Part shown: positions 7,826-15,407 of the stretch, one piece after another
How the letters are laid out: every line of letters begins with the position of its first letter
Numbering within the stretch: position 1 is the stretch's first letter
Assembly: GCA_964625865.1 (NCBI GenBank)
Contig: CAZVEV010000042.1
Span: 1-29,555, forward strand
Source of the DNA: CAZVEV01 sp964625865
GTDB lineage: Bacteria; Planctomycetota; Phycisphaerae; SM23-33
Length of the DNA stretch: 29,555 nucleotides
Direction of reading: 5' to 3'
Translations under genes and position numbers: made by a program
The notes under the pieces: model-generated
Database searches by the model: none
The model's input: only the letters and a program-made list of their open reading frames with translations
Told to the model about the DNA's origin: nothing

Positions 7826-9193
7826 GTGCGGAGCGCTCTTGCGGTGACACTGATTGTGGCGGCGATTGCCGGCTGCGACGGTCACCCCGGGCGCTCCAGA
7901 CCCGCCGCCGGTCTTGCCGACCGTTCCATCAAACCCGCACCCGTCAAGCCCTTTGCCATGGGCAAGCCCGACCTGGTCCTCCTGGTCACCGGTGGGACAA
8001 ACGGCATGCTCGAGGTCTGCAATTGCGCCGGTCCCATGCCCGGCGGACTGGCCCGACGAAGCGGGCTGGTTCGCAGCTACCGCGCGGCCTGCGACAACGT
8101 CGTCCTGCTCGACACCGGCGACGTGTTCTGGATCGAGCCGGCCGACATCCGCAACGGATACGTGCTGCAGGGCTACGGGCAGATCGGCTACGACGCGGTG
8201 GTCCTGGGCGACCAGGAATGGTCCGCTGCCGGCCTGACGCGGTTCCTTGCCCGCGCGAAGATCCCGTACCTTACCGGCAACGCCGGCCCGACCGGCCTGC
8301 CGGCGGGCGTGCGGGCCCGGCCCGTCGTCACCCGCCGTGCCGGGGCGGTCAAGCTCGCGCTGGTCTCATACGTCTCGCCCGAGGCCTTCCGCTTTGCCAT
8401 CGGCACGGCGGCCCGACGCATCGACTTTCAGGACGAAAAGGCCCTGCGCCAACGTGTGGCAGAATTGAAGAATGGCGGCCACCTGGTTGTTGTAATCGCC
8501 CACGCCGAGGCCGAGCTGGTCGACCGGATAGCCGCCCGCTGCGGGGCCGACCTTGTGATTCGGGGACACACGACCCGGTGTGGCAAGACCCTCACGCGAG
8601 TCGGCGCCACGCCGGTGGCGAAGATCGGCGGGCATCCGTATGTGGGCGTGCTGGCGATGAAGGTCGGCCGCGCCGGGGCGATCGATAAGATCGAGTATCG
8701 CGTGGAGGTGGTTACCGAACACTGGCCCCTCGACACGCGTCTGATCCAGACCTACCAGGCCTACGCGCACGTGGCGATGCGCAACGCCCTGGACGCGGCC
8801 CGCACGAAGGGCCTGAACTACGTGCCCTCGCGCGAGTGCGGCAAGTGTCACAAGCCCCAATACGCCGCCTGGTCCGCCAGCGCCCACGCGCGGGCCTACA
8901 AGACCCTCCAGCGCGTCCGGCGCACCGGAGACCCCAACTGCCTGACGTGCCACACCACCGGTTTCGGAAGCGAGAAGGGGTTCACCACGCCGGCCCGCAC
9001 GCCGGACCTCGCCGGCGTCAACTGCCAGGACTGCCACCGCTTCAACGTCACCAAGACCCACGAGAGCAAGGAGTTCAAGCGCACGCGGCCGCGGGTGAAT
9101 GAAGAAGTCTGCACGACGTGCCACACCCCCGTGACCGACCCCCACAGGCGCTTCGCCAGGTCACTGAAGGTCAAACCGTTCGCCCATCGTTGA
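7826..9193 (+). CDS. Lipoprotein with UshA-like metallophosphatase domain fused to a tetrahaem cytochrome c
   Basis: Encodes 455 residues from GTG 7826. The N-terminus is a lipoprotein signal with lipobox AIAGC (lipidated Cys17). Residues about 48-290 follow the UshA/5'-nucleotidase plan: a TGGTNGMLEVCNCAG segment with a CxC, GGLARRSG, LLDTGDVFW, GYDAVVLGDQEW and VIRGHT. The CxC-GGLARR pattern recalls the 'UshA-like (seleno)protein' families, in which a Cys may be selenocysteine; here both are ordinary TGC. Residues about 330-445 carry four CXXCH haem motifs (starting at C338, C372, C400, C429), with extra histidines that may be axial ligands, like cytochrome c554-type proteins. Probably a periplasmic or outer-surface redox protein; substrate unknown. 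It overlaps the convergent PAS gene by 33 bases. Confidence 0.85.
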   Translation: MRSALAVTLIVAAIAGCDGHPGRSRPAAGLADRSIKPAPVKPFAMGKPDLVLLVTGGTNGMLEVCNCAGPMPGGLARRSGLVRSYRAACDNVVLLDTGDVFWIEPADIRNGYVLQGYGQIGYDAVVLGDQEWSAAGLTRFLARAKIPYLTGNAGPTGLPAGVRARPVVTRRAGAVKLALVSYVSPEAFRFAIGTAARRIDFQDEKALRQRVAELKNGGHLVVVIAHAEAELVDRIAARCGADLVIRGHTTRCGKTLTRVGATPVAKIGGHPYVGVLAMKVGRAGAIDKIEYRVEVVTEHWPLDTRLIQTYQAYAHVAMRNALDAARTKGLNYVPSRECGKCHKPQYAAWSASAHARAYKTLQRVRRTGDPNCLTCHTTGFGSEKGFTTPARTPDLAGVNCQDCHRFNVTKTHESKEFKRTRPRVNEEVCTTCHTPVTDPHRRFARSLKVKPFAHR

Positions 9194-10060
9194 TTGTGCG
9201 GACGGTCCGGGCCGGGGCGTGAGACCGGCCTCGGGCCGCACCGTCGTAACACGGGGGGCCTCGGCTCCCTTGCGGTCCGTGACATCGCGGATGATCGTCA
9301 CCAGTCCGTCGGTCTCGCCGTCGGGGCCGCAGATAGGGGTCCTTACCACGTGCCACCACCTGTCATGGTCGGCGCCCATGCCCGGCTCGTCCTGTGCGAT
9401 CCTCCTGCCCGACGCCATCGCGAGCATCCCCTGGCGGACATGAGACGTCGCCTGGTCGACGGGGAACAGGTTGAAATCCGTCGCGCCGATGATCTCGTCC
9501 TCGTCCATGCCCACGTACTCGCAGAACGCGCGGTTGACCGCCTGGTAGACCAGGTTCCTGTCCTTGAGAATCAGCATGTCGGGTATCGCGTCGACGATCG
9601 TGCTGAGTCGGGCCTGCTTGGTTCGCAGCGTCTCCTCGGCGTATTCCCGGTCGGTCATGTCGATCAGGAACCCCTCGACGCCGATGATCTTCCCGTCTTT
9701 CTCGACGCGGTTGACGGTGATCGAGTGGTGCGCGGTCGTCCCGTCACGGCAGCGCCTGGTGGTCTCGTCAGCGCCGATGGTCTCGCCAAGCAGCATCCTG
9801 TCCATGTCGCGCCTGACCTGGGCCAGATCGTCCTCCGGGATGACCAGTGATATGTCCCGCCCGATTACGTCGTCAGGCGAGTCGTACCCGTGCATGGCCA
9901 GCCACGCCGCGTTGACGTAAACGAAACGACCGCGGGTGTCCAGGCGGAAGTACCCCACCTGAGATTCCTCGATGACCTCGCCGAATCGACGTTCGCTGCG
10001 GCCCGGTTCGCTCTCGACGGCCAGCACGTGCGGCTGCGATATTGGTGACTTGCTCTCCAT
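9161..10060 (-). CDS. Tandem PAS-domain sensor protein without an output domain
   Basis: Encodes 299 residues from ATG at 10060 (MESKSPISQPH). The frame stays open upstream, but that part is Arg/Ser-rich and not protein-like. Two PAS/PAC units are clear: about residues 23-140 (EESQVGYFRLDTRGRFVYVN, ending GVEGFLIDMTDREYAEETL) and about 150-270 (DAIPDMLILKDRNLVYQAVN, ending GLVTIIRDVTDRKGAE). No histidine kinase, GGDEF, HTH or other output module follows; the tail is short and basic. It is soluble with no membrane segment. It may have lost an output domain or work as a stand-alone sensor. It is divergent from pheA and convergent with the cytochrome gene. Confidence 0.85.
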   Translation of the reverse strand: MESKSPISQPHVLAVESEPGRSERRFGEVIEESQVGYFRLDTRGRFVYVNAAWLAMHGYDSPDDVIGRDISLVIPEDDLAQVRRDMDRMLLGETIGADETTRRCRDGTTAHHSITVNRVEKDGKIIGVEGFLIDMTDREYAEETLRTKQARLSTIVDAIPDMLILKDRNLVYQAVNRAFCEYVGMDEDEIIGATDFNLFPVDQATSHVRQGMLAMASGRRIAQDEPGMGADHDRWWHVVRTPICGPDGETDGLVTIIRDVTDRKGAEAPRVTTVRPEAGLTPRPGPSAQSTMGERFDLQ

Positions 10061-10076
10061 ACGTATCACACCCGTT

Positions 10077-10082
10077 ATTATA
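10077..10082 (-). promoter_or_regulatory. Possible -10 box of the PAS gene
   Basis: TATAAT on the minus strand, 16 bases before the ATG at 10060, which would give a very short leader. No good -35 is seen at 17 bases, so support is only moderate. Confidence 0.35.
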
Positions 10083-10208
10083 GCTCTGCGGGGCCCCCGC
10101 GTCCGCCGATACGCGGGAATATCGCTCGCCACGTGGACCCGATTGGAGCGGCGCGGGCTCCGTTTGAGCGATGAGGCGCGGTGATTCTCGATCTGTGAGC
10201 AAAAACCC

Positions 10209-10237
10209 TTGACGTTTGCGAGACGGGACTGTACAAA
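10209..10237 (+). promoter_or_regulatory. Predicted sigma-70-type promoter of pheA
   Basis: TTGACG (10209-10214) and TACAAA (10232-10237) are separated by exactly 17 bases. This lies in the 232-base gap between the divergent PAS gene and pheA and would start RNA near 10244, about 50 bases before the ATG. Confidence 0.55.
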
Positions 10238-10292
10238 CCTATGTCTATTTCTGCGGCGGATGGGCTCTGCGCCTGTTGTCGGCAGGTGACTT

Positions 10293-11390
10293 ATGATAGA
10301 CGATGGCAATATGACACCGGAAGATCTCGCCGCATTGCGGCGGGAGATTGACGAACTCGACAAGCGAATCGTCGATGTGCTCAACGAGCGCGCGCGGGTC
10401 GTCGTGCGCATTGGAAAGGCCAAGCAGCGCGAAGGGACGCCGATTTACGCCCCGGACCGCGAGCACGCCGTGCTCGAGCGGGTCGCCCGCCTGAACGAGG
10501 GGCCCACGCCGGCCAAGACGCTCCAGGCGATCTACCGCGAGCTGATGAGCGGGTCGTTCGCCCTGGAAAAGCCGCTGCGGATCGGCTATCTCGGGCCCGA
10601 GGGCAGTTTCTCGCATCTGGCGGCCCAGCGCAAGTTCGGCGCCTCGGTGGAGTACCATCCGCTGGCCGACATTCGCGCGGTGTTCGACGAGGTCTCTCAT
10701 GGGCATTGCGATCTCGGCATGGTGCCGATCGAGAACAGCGTCGGCGGCGGCGTGATCGACACGCTCGACGCGTTCATCGACTCGCGCGTGCATATTTGCG
10801 CCGAGGTGCTCGTCGAGATTCACCACAACCTGCTGGCCAACTGTCCGCCCAACGAGATCACCGCCGTGGCGTCCAAGCCGGAAGTCTTCGCCCAGTGCCG
10901 CAACTGGCTGTCGACGAGTTTCAAGAGGGTGGAGTTGATCCCCGTGGCCAGTTCGGCCCGGGCGGCCAAGATGGCCTCGCGACGCAAGGGACTGTCCGCG
11001 ATTGGGTCGGACCTGGCGGCCGAGTTGTACGACCTGAAGATCGTCTTCTCGCACATCGAGGACAATCCGAAGAACACGACGCGCTTCTTCGTGATTGCCA
11101 AGCAGCCCGCCCGGCGGACGGGCAACGACAAGACGGCGATCATGTTCACCACGTCTCACCAGGCCGGGGCGCTGGTGGAGGTGCTTAACGTCTTTGCCGC
11201 CAACGGCGTGAACCTGACGAATATCGATACCCGCCCGTCGAATCGGCGGAACTGGGAATACTACTTCTTCGTCGATGCCGAAGGGCATTACGAGAACGAG
11301 AACTTCAAGCAGTCCCTGGAAGACGCCCGCGAACATTGCGGGGAAATCCACGTACTGGGCAGCTTCCCCAAGGCGCTCGAACCGGTGTAA
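10293..11390 (+). CDS. pheA: Bifunctional chorismate mutase / prephenate dehydratase (P-protein)
   Basis: Converts chorismate to prephenate and then to phenylpyruvate, the committed branch of phenylalanine synthesis; cytoplasmic. Encodes 365 residues, close to the usual length. The start ATG 10293 has AGGTGA shortly upstream. Residues about 7-90 are an AroQ chorismate mutase helical domain (LRREIDELDKRIVDVLNERARVVVRIGKAK). The prephenate dehydratase domain begins about residue 96 (RIGYLGPEGSFSHLAA) and includes VPIENSVGGGVIDTLD and the signature Thr263-Arg264-Phe265. A C-terminal ACT domain (HQAGALVEVLNVFAANGVNLTNIDTRP) is expected to bind phenylalanine for feedback control. It heads a plus-strand housekeeping run. 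Confidence 0.96.
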   Translation: MIDDGNMTPEDLAALRREIDELDKRIVDVLNERARVVVRIGKAKQREGTPIYAPDREHAVLERVARLNEGPTPAKTLQAIYRELMSGSFALEKPLRIGYLGPEGSFSHLAAQRKFGASVEYHPLADIRAVFDEVSHGHCDLGMVPIENSVGGGVIDTLDAFIDSRVHICAEVLVEIHHNLLANCPPNEITAVASKPEVFAQCRNWLSTSFKRVELIPVASSARAAKMASRRKGLSAIGSDLAAELYDLKIVFSHIEDNPKNTTRFFVIAKQPARRTGNDKTAIMFTTSHQAGALVEVLNVFAANGVNLTNIDTRPSNRRNWEYYFFVDAEGHYENENFKQSLEDAREHCGEIHVLGSFPKALEPV

Positions 11391-11459
11391 GGATCGCACC
11401 GACCCGGTGTCGAGGCGAGATGTCAACCAACGCATAGGAACCGATGGAAGGACCTGAGA

Positions 11460-12218
11460 ATGTCGCGAAAGCTGTTTGTAGCGGGTAACTGGAAGATGAA
11501 CACGTCGGCCGACCAGGCCGTCGAACTGGCCCGAGGCGTTGCCGCCGCCACCGCCTCGGTCGAGACGGTGGACGTGGCGGTCTGCCCGCCGCTGGTGTAC
11601 CTGTCGCCCGTCGGGCAGGCGCTGGAAGGCGCCAACGTCGCCATGGGCGCCCAGAACATGTTCTACGAAGACAACGGCGCGTTTACCGGCGAGACCTCAG
11701 GGGCGATGCTCCTGGACGTCGGATGTCGCTACGTCATCCTCGGCCACTCCGAACGCCGCCACGTCATCGGCGAGAGCGACGAGTTGATCAACCGCAAGGT
11801 CGTCAAGGCGCTGGCCGACGGACTGGGGCCGATCCTGTGCGTGGGCGAGCTGCTCGAGGAGCGGCGGGCCGACCAGACGATGGAGGTGGTGGCCCGTCAG
11901 GTGCGGATCGGTCTGGAAGGGATCTCGAAGGCCGACGCGGCCAAGGTGACGCTGGCCTACGAGCCGGTCTGGGCGATCGGCACGGGCGAGACGGCCAGCC
12001 CCGAACAGGCCCAGGAAGTCCACGCGATGATTCGCGGCCTGCTGGTCGAACTGTACGACGAAGAACTGGCCCGGGGCGTGCGGATCCAATACGGCGGCTC
12101 GGTCAAGGCCGCCAACGCCGCCGAACTGCTCGGGCAGGATGACATCGACGGCGCCCTGGTTGGCGGAGCCAGCCTGACCGTCGACGCGTTCGCCGGAATC
12201 ATCGAGGCCGTGCGGTAG
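11460..12218 (+). CDS. tpiA: Triose-phosphate isomerase
   Basis: Interconverts dihydroxyacetone phosphate and glyceraldehyde 3-phosphate in glycolysis and gluconeogenesis; cytoplasmic TIM barrel. Encodes 252 residues, the normal size. ATG 11460 follows GGAAGGA at 11446-11452. Catalytic residues are all visible: Lys12 in AGNWKMN, His96 in ILGHSERR, and Glu168 in LAYEPVWAIGTG. The phosphate-binding loops IQYGGSVKAAN and GALVGGASL are intact. It lies 69 bases after pheA and 38 bases before secG, so it is probably in the same transcript. Confidence 0.97.
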   Translation: MSRKLFVAGNWKMNTSADQAVELARGVAAATASVETVDVAVCPPLVYLSPVGQALEGANVAMGAQNMFYEDNGAFTGETSGAMLLDVGCRYVILGHSERRHVIGESDELINRKVVKALADGLGPILCVGELLEERRADQTMEVVARQVRIGLEGISKADAAKVTLAYEPVWAIGTGETASPEQAQEVHAMIRGLLVELYDEELARGVRIQYGGSVKAANAAELLGQDDIDGALVGGASLTVDAFAGIIEAVR

Positions 12219-12256
12219 CCCCGCCGAGACGGCGAAAGGTAGAGAGAGAGCGACTC

Positions 12257-12823
12257 ATGGATACGTTTGTCGGAATACTGTTCATCATCGTCTGTGTTCT
12301 TCTGATCATCATCGTGCTCCTTCAGAAGGGGCGTGGCGGCGGCCTGGGCGCGGCGTTCGGCGGGGCCGGAAGCAGTGCGTTCGGCACGCGAACCGGCGAC
12401 GTCTTTACGTGGGTTACCATCGTGTTGACGGGCCTGTTCCTCCTGCTGGCGATCGGGGCGACGCTCCTGCACCGCCCGGATACCGGCAAGGTCATGACGC
12501 CCACGCTCGACCCGGCTGAGGGGCCCATTACGGGCGCCATGGAGAAGGTCTACATCCGGTGTGACACCGCCGAATCGCGGATCGCCTTCACCACCGACGG
12601 GTCGGAGCCGAAGGAAGAGGACGCGGCGGATTCACAATCGGTTGTCGCGGAAGTCAAGGCGGGCGATACCCTGAAGGTCAGGGCGTTCCGTGAGAACTGG
12701 CGTTCGAGCGATCTGGTGGTGGTGACGTACGAGCGGGCCAAGGCCCCCAAGACGCAACCGGCGACCTCGAAACCGGCGACCAGGCCCACGACCACGCCGA
12801 CGACCGTGCCGGCCCCGGGCTAA
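12257..12823 (+). CDS. secG: SecG translocase subunit with an added C-terminal extracytoplasmic domain
   Basis: The first 80 residues are a standard SecG: helix 1 (FVGILFIIVCVLLIIIVLLQKGRGGG), the conserved GGLGAAFGGAGSSAFGTRTG loop, and helix 2 (FTWVTIVLTGLFLLLAIGATLL). It is part of the SecYEG protein channel. Normal SecG ends soon after this (75-130 residues), but this protein has 188. Residues about 93-165 look like a chitobiase/hexosaminidase-C-type beta fold (VYIRCDTAESRIAFTTDGSEP, KAGDTLKVRAFRENWRSSDLVVVTYE), followed by a Pro/Thr-rich tail. As both SecG ends face outward in the known topology, the extension should be periplasmic. Its role is unknown. It follows tpiA by 38 bases, as is common for secG. 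Confidence 0.92.
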   Translation: MDTFVGILFIIVCVLLIIIVLLQKGRGGGLGAAFGGAGSSAFGTRTGDVFTWVTIVLTGLFLLLAIGATLLHRPDTGKVMTPTLDPAEGPITGAMEKVYIRCDTAESRIAFTTDGSEPKEEDAADSQSVVAEVKAGDTLKVRAFRENWRSSDLVVVTYERAKAPKTQPATSKPATRPTTTPTTVPAPG

Positions 12824-12871
12824 GGCGCCGAGACCGGACAGGCCGACGGCCACAGGTTGGGAGTTGATCGT

Positions 12872-13753
12872 ATGCTGTTATCGATGACGGGCTTCGGAAG
12901 TGCCCAGGGACAAGTCGACGGTGTCGAGTTCGACGTCGAGGTCCGGTCCGTTAACAACCGGTACTTCAAGTGCGGCATCAAGCTGCCCGACAGCCACAGC
13001 CAGGTCGAGCCCGCCATCGAGAAACTCATCCGCACGCGGCTGGGACGCGGCACGGTGACGCTGTCGGTACGGATGCGCGTCCCGGCGGACGAGGCGGCGT
13101 ACGACGTGAACGTCGACGCCCTCGGGCGCTATGTCGAGCAGTTGCGACAGATCGACGCAGGCAGCCCCGAGGCGGTGCGAATCGACCTGGCCTCCGTGCT
13201 GCTCCTGCCCGGCGTGTGCAGCCCGCCGTCCGCCGGCGACCTGCGCAAGCGGACCGAAGCGGGGCTGCTGGACCTGGTGACCGAGGCACTGGATGCGTTG
13301 ATGGCGATGCGTGGCGAAGAGGGCAAGGCGCTGGCCGAAGATTTGCGGCTTCACTGTGGAACCATCGAGGCGAGCCTGTCGACCGTGGCGGCTGCGGCGC
13401 CGGAAGTGCTGCGGCTCTACCACGAGCGGCTGACGGCCCGAGTGGAGGAGTTGATGGGCAACGGGCGGGGCCAGTTGGACGACCAGACGCTGGCTCGCGA
13501 GGTGGCGGTCTTCGCCGAGCGAAGCGACATCGCCGAAGAAGTCTCCCGCCTGACCGGGCACTTGGCGCAGTTCGACCAGGCGATCGACTCCGACGGGCCG
13601 GTCGGGCGGAAACTGGACTTCATTGCCCAGGAGATGCTCCGCGAGGCCAATACCATCGCCTCGAAGGCCAGCGACGTCGGCATCGCGCGCGAGGTCGTCG
13701 AGATCAAGACCGCCGTGGATCGGATCAAGGAACAGGTCCAGAACGTGGAATAG
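12872..13753 (+). CDS. yicC: YicC family endoribonuclease-like protein
   Basis: Encodes 293 residues, typical of the YicC/YloC family, whose E. coli member is reported to be an endoribonuclease that affects small RNA turnover. The start at ATG 12872 (MLLSMTGFGSAQG) is chosen because GGGAG at 12859-12863 is 8 bases upstream and SMTGFG is the family's N-terminus. Other family marks: EVRSVNNRYF near the start, GKALAEDLRLH in the middle, and the end EMLREANTIASKASDVGIAREVVEIKTAVDRIKEQVQNVE. It lies 42 bases before gmk, the usual bacterial neighbour. The presence of an RNase of this family in the window is noted beside the candidate sRNA array, but no link is shown. Confidence 0.95.
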   Translation: MLLSMTGFGSAQGQVDGVEFDVEVRSVNNRYFKCGIKLPDSHSQVEPAIEKLIRTRLGRGTVTLSVRMRVPADEAAYDVNVDALGRYVEQLRQIDAGSPEAVRIDLASVLLLPGVCSPPSAGDLRKRTEAGLLDLVTEALDALMAMRGEEGKALAEDLRLHCGTIEASLSTVAAAAPEVLRLYHERLTARVEELMGNGRGQLDDQTLAREVAVFAERSDIAEEVSRLTGHLAQFDQAIDSDGPVGRKLDFIAQEMLREANTIASKASDVGIAREVVEIKTAVDRIKEQVQNVE

Positions 13754-13795
13754 GCAGCGGCGCCGTCCGGGAGGCGGCCCGATGGGATCCAAGCA

Positions 13796-14380
13796 ATGGC
13801 CGAGACAGAGAAACAAGGACGCGTGATCGTGGTGACCGGACCTTCGGGTGTGGGCAAGAGCACGATCGTGCGCGACGTGGTCGACCGCACGGGCGCGGAC
13901 TTCAGCGTTTCGGTGACCACGCGCCAGCCGCGCGAAGGCGAAGTGGACAACCGCGAGTATCGCTTTCTCGACCGCGGCGTGTTCGAGAACATGGTCGCCT
14001 GCGGCGAGATGCTGGAGTGGGCGGAAGTGTTCGGCGAGTTGTACGGCACGCCGGCGTTCCCCGTGCGAGAAGCGGTCCGCGAGGGCAAGAACATCGTGCT
14101 GGAGATCGACGTGCAGGGCGGCGCACAAGTGCGACAGAAACTGCCCCACGCCGTCTTCGTCCTCATCGTGCCGCCCAGTGGCGACGTGCTGGCCCAGAGG
14201 CTCAGGGACCGGGGCACCGAAGACGACGAAGAGATCGCGCGCCGACTCGCAGAGTCGGATGCGGAAGTTCTTGCCGCCAGAGACAGTGGCATCTATGACT
14301 ACGAAGTAATCAACGATGACCTGGAAACAGCCATACGAAAGGTCATCAGGATCGTAAACCAGGAGTCGCAACAGCGATGA
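13796..14380 (+). CDS. gmk: Guanylate kinase
   Basis: Phosphorylates GMP to GDP with ATP; cytoplasmic, in guanine nucleotide synthesis. Encodes 194 residues, close to the usual size. P-loop GPSGVGKST at residues 15-23. GMP-binding signature residues are in SVTTRQPREGEVDNREYRFL, followed by FGELYGTP and VLEIDVQGGAQVRQ. Its stop overlaps the rpoZ start as ATGA (14377-14380), so translation of the two is probably coupled. Confidence 0.97.
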   Translation: MAETEKQGRVIVVTGPSGVGKSTIVRDVVDRTGADFSVSVTTRQPREGEVDNREYRFLDRGVFENMVACGEMLEWAEVFGELYGTPAFPVREAVREGKNIVLEIDVQGGAQVRQKLPHAVFVLIVPPSGDVLAQRLRDRGTEDDEEIARRLAESDAEVLAARDSGIYDYEVINDDLETAIRKVIRIVNQESQQR

Positions 14381-14607
14381 TTGAGGCACTCAAGAGCGAA
14401 GAGATTATCAACAAGGTCGGCGGTAAGTTCAGGTTGACCGCCCTTATCCAGAGACGCATGGTCGAACTCATGCAGGGCGCTCGCCCCCTCGTTGAACGCG
14501 AGAGGGGCATGACGGACATGGAGCTTGTCATACAGGAGATCCTGGAAGACAAGATCGCCATCGACTACGAGAAGTCCGACATCCCCAAGCCCGACGACGC
14601 CGACTAG
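14377..14607 (+). CDS. rpoZ: RNA polymerase omega subunit
   Basis: A 76-residue protein that helps assemble RNA polymerase by binding beta-prime. It has the family pattern of a helical core: KVGGKFRLTALIQRRMVELMQGARPLVER, followed by ELVIQEILEDKIAI. It overlaps gmk by 4 bases (ATGA). The gmk-rpoZ-coaC order is common in bacteria and supports the call despite the short length. Confidence 0.92.
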   Translation: MIEALKSEEIINKVGGKFRLTALIQRRMVELMQGARPLVERERGMTDMELVIQEILEDKIAIDYEKSDIPKPDDAD

Positions 14608-14640
14608 CGCCGCACAGGCCCGCGGGCCGTGCCGAGCACG

Positions 14641-15222
14641 ATGGCCGAACCTAACGATATGACGAGCCTGGCCGGACGCGAAGTGCTCCTCTGCGTCACC
14701 GGGGGCATTGCCGCCTACAAGGCCGCCGACCTGACCAGTACGCTCGCCGCCGCCGGCGCCAACGTTCACGTGGCCATGACGGAGGCGGCCACGAAGTTCG
14801 TCGCCCCGCTGACCTTCCAGGCCCTCTCGAGAAACCAGGTCTTCACCAGCATGTGGCAGGCGACCGAGCGATTCGACTCCGGGCATATCGCCCTGACCGA
14901 TCGCGCGGAGATCCTGATCGTCGCCCCCGCGACGGCCGACATCCTCGGCAAGATGGCGTCGGGAATCGCAGACGACCTGGTCTCGGCGCTCCTGCTGACC
15001 GCCACCGGCGCCTGCAAGATCCTGGTGGCCCCCGCGATGAACTCGCGCATGTGGGCCGCGCCAGCCGTCCAGACCAACGTCGAAACGCTCAAGGGATGGG
15101 CCATCAGCCTTGTCGGCCCCGCCGAAGGGCGCCTGGCGTGCGGGACGACCGGACCGGGCAGAATGGCCGAACCCGCCGATATCCTCGCCGCCGCCGCCGA
15201 CCTGCTGGACGAAACGCCCTGA
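14641..15222 (+). CDS. coaC: Phosphopantothenoylcysteine decarboxylase, stand-alone CoaC
   Basis: Flavoprotein that decarboxylates 4'-phosphopantothenoyl-cysteine in coenzyme A synthesis. Encodes 193 residues from ATG 14641; GTG 14629 and ATG 14659 are alternatives. Visible marks: GGIAAYK for FMN binding (residues 21-27), the likely catalytic His82 in GHIALTDRAE, PAMNSRMW (131-138), and the substrate-clamp Cys167 in RLACGTTGPGRM. In most bacteria this domain is fused to CoaB. Here the protein ends after the decarboxylase domain, and the CoaB domain is a separate gene at 18464-19117. Confidence 0.94.
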   Translation: MAEPNDMTSLAGREVLLCVTGGIAAYKAADLTSTLAAAGANVHVAMTEAATKFVAPLTFQALSRNQVFTSMWQATERFDSGHIALTDRAEILIVAPATADILGKMASGIADDLVSALLLTATGACKILVAPAMNSRMWAAPAVQTNVETLKGWAISLVGPAEGRLACGTTGPGRMAEPADILAAAADLLDETP

Positions 15223-15291
15223 CACGGCAGCACTTGGCGCGATACTCCTCTTCGAACTCAACACTTATCCGGTCTCGGCGGGGAAGTTCTT

Positions 15292-15315
15292 CGTTATGTT
15301 TGCTTGAACATAACG
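15292..15315. promoter_or_regulatory. Perfect inverted repeat, likely operator, upstream of the second PEP-CTERM gene
   Basis: CGTTATGTT (15292-15300) and AACATAACG (15307-15315) are perfect 9-base arms around TGCTTG. It is AT-rich in GC-rich surroundings, has no T-run after it, and ends one base before the predicted -35 box. This is the position of an activator or repressor site. It could also act as a hairpin end of the coaC transcript. Confidence 0.55.
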
Positions 15316-15316
15316 C

Positions 15317-15345
15317 TTGGCACGGGGCGTCCTGGCCGTTAGAAT
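15317..15345 (+). promoter_or_regulatory. Predicted promoter of the second PEP-CTERM gene
   Basis: TTGGCA (15317-15322) and TAGAAT (15340-15345) with a 17-base spacer, followed by a leader of about 55 bases to the GTG start at 15408. Confidence 0.6.
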
Positions 15346-15407
15346 ACTGCCTCAGACGGAACAATCTCGGGTGATCGAATGCTCGTAAGAGAGGAAAGGA
15401 AGAACCA

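Noticed and set aside
10061..10423. Longer N-terminus of the PAS protein
   Set aside because: The extra 121 residues are Arg/Ser-rich, overlap the pheA promoter and 5' end antisense, and lack an RBS-supported start.
15317..15335. Sigma-54 promoter (TTGGCACG)
   Set aside because: The GG at 15319-15320 is not followed by GC at the required 10-base distance; the sigma-70-type pairing TTGGCA-N17-TAGAAT fits better.
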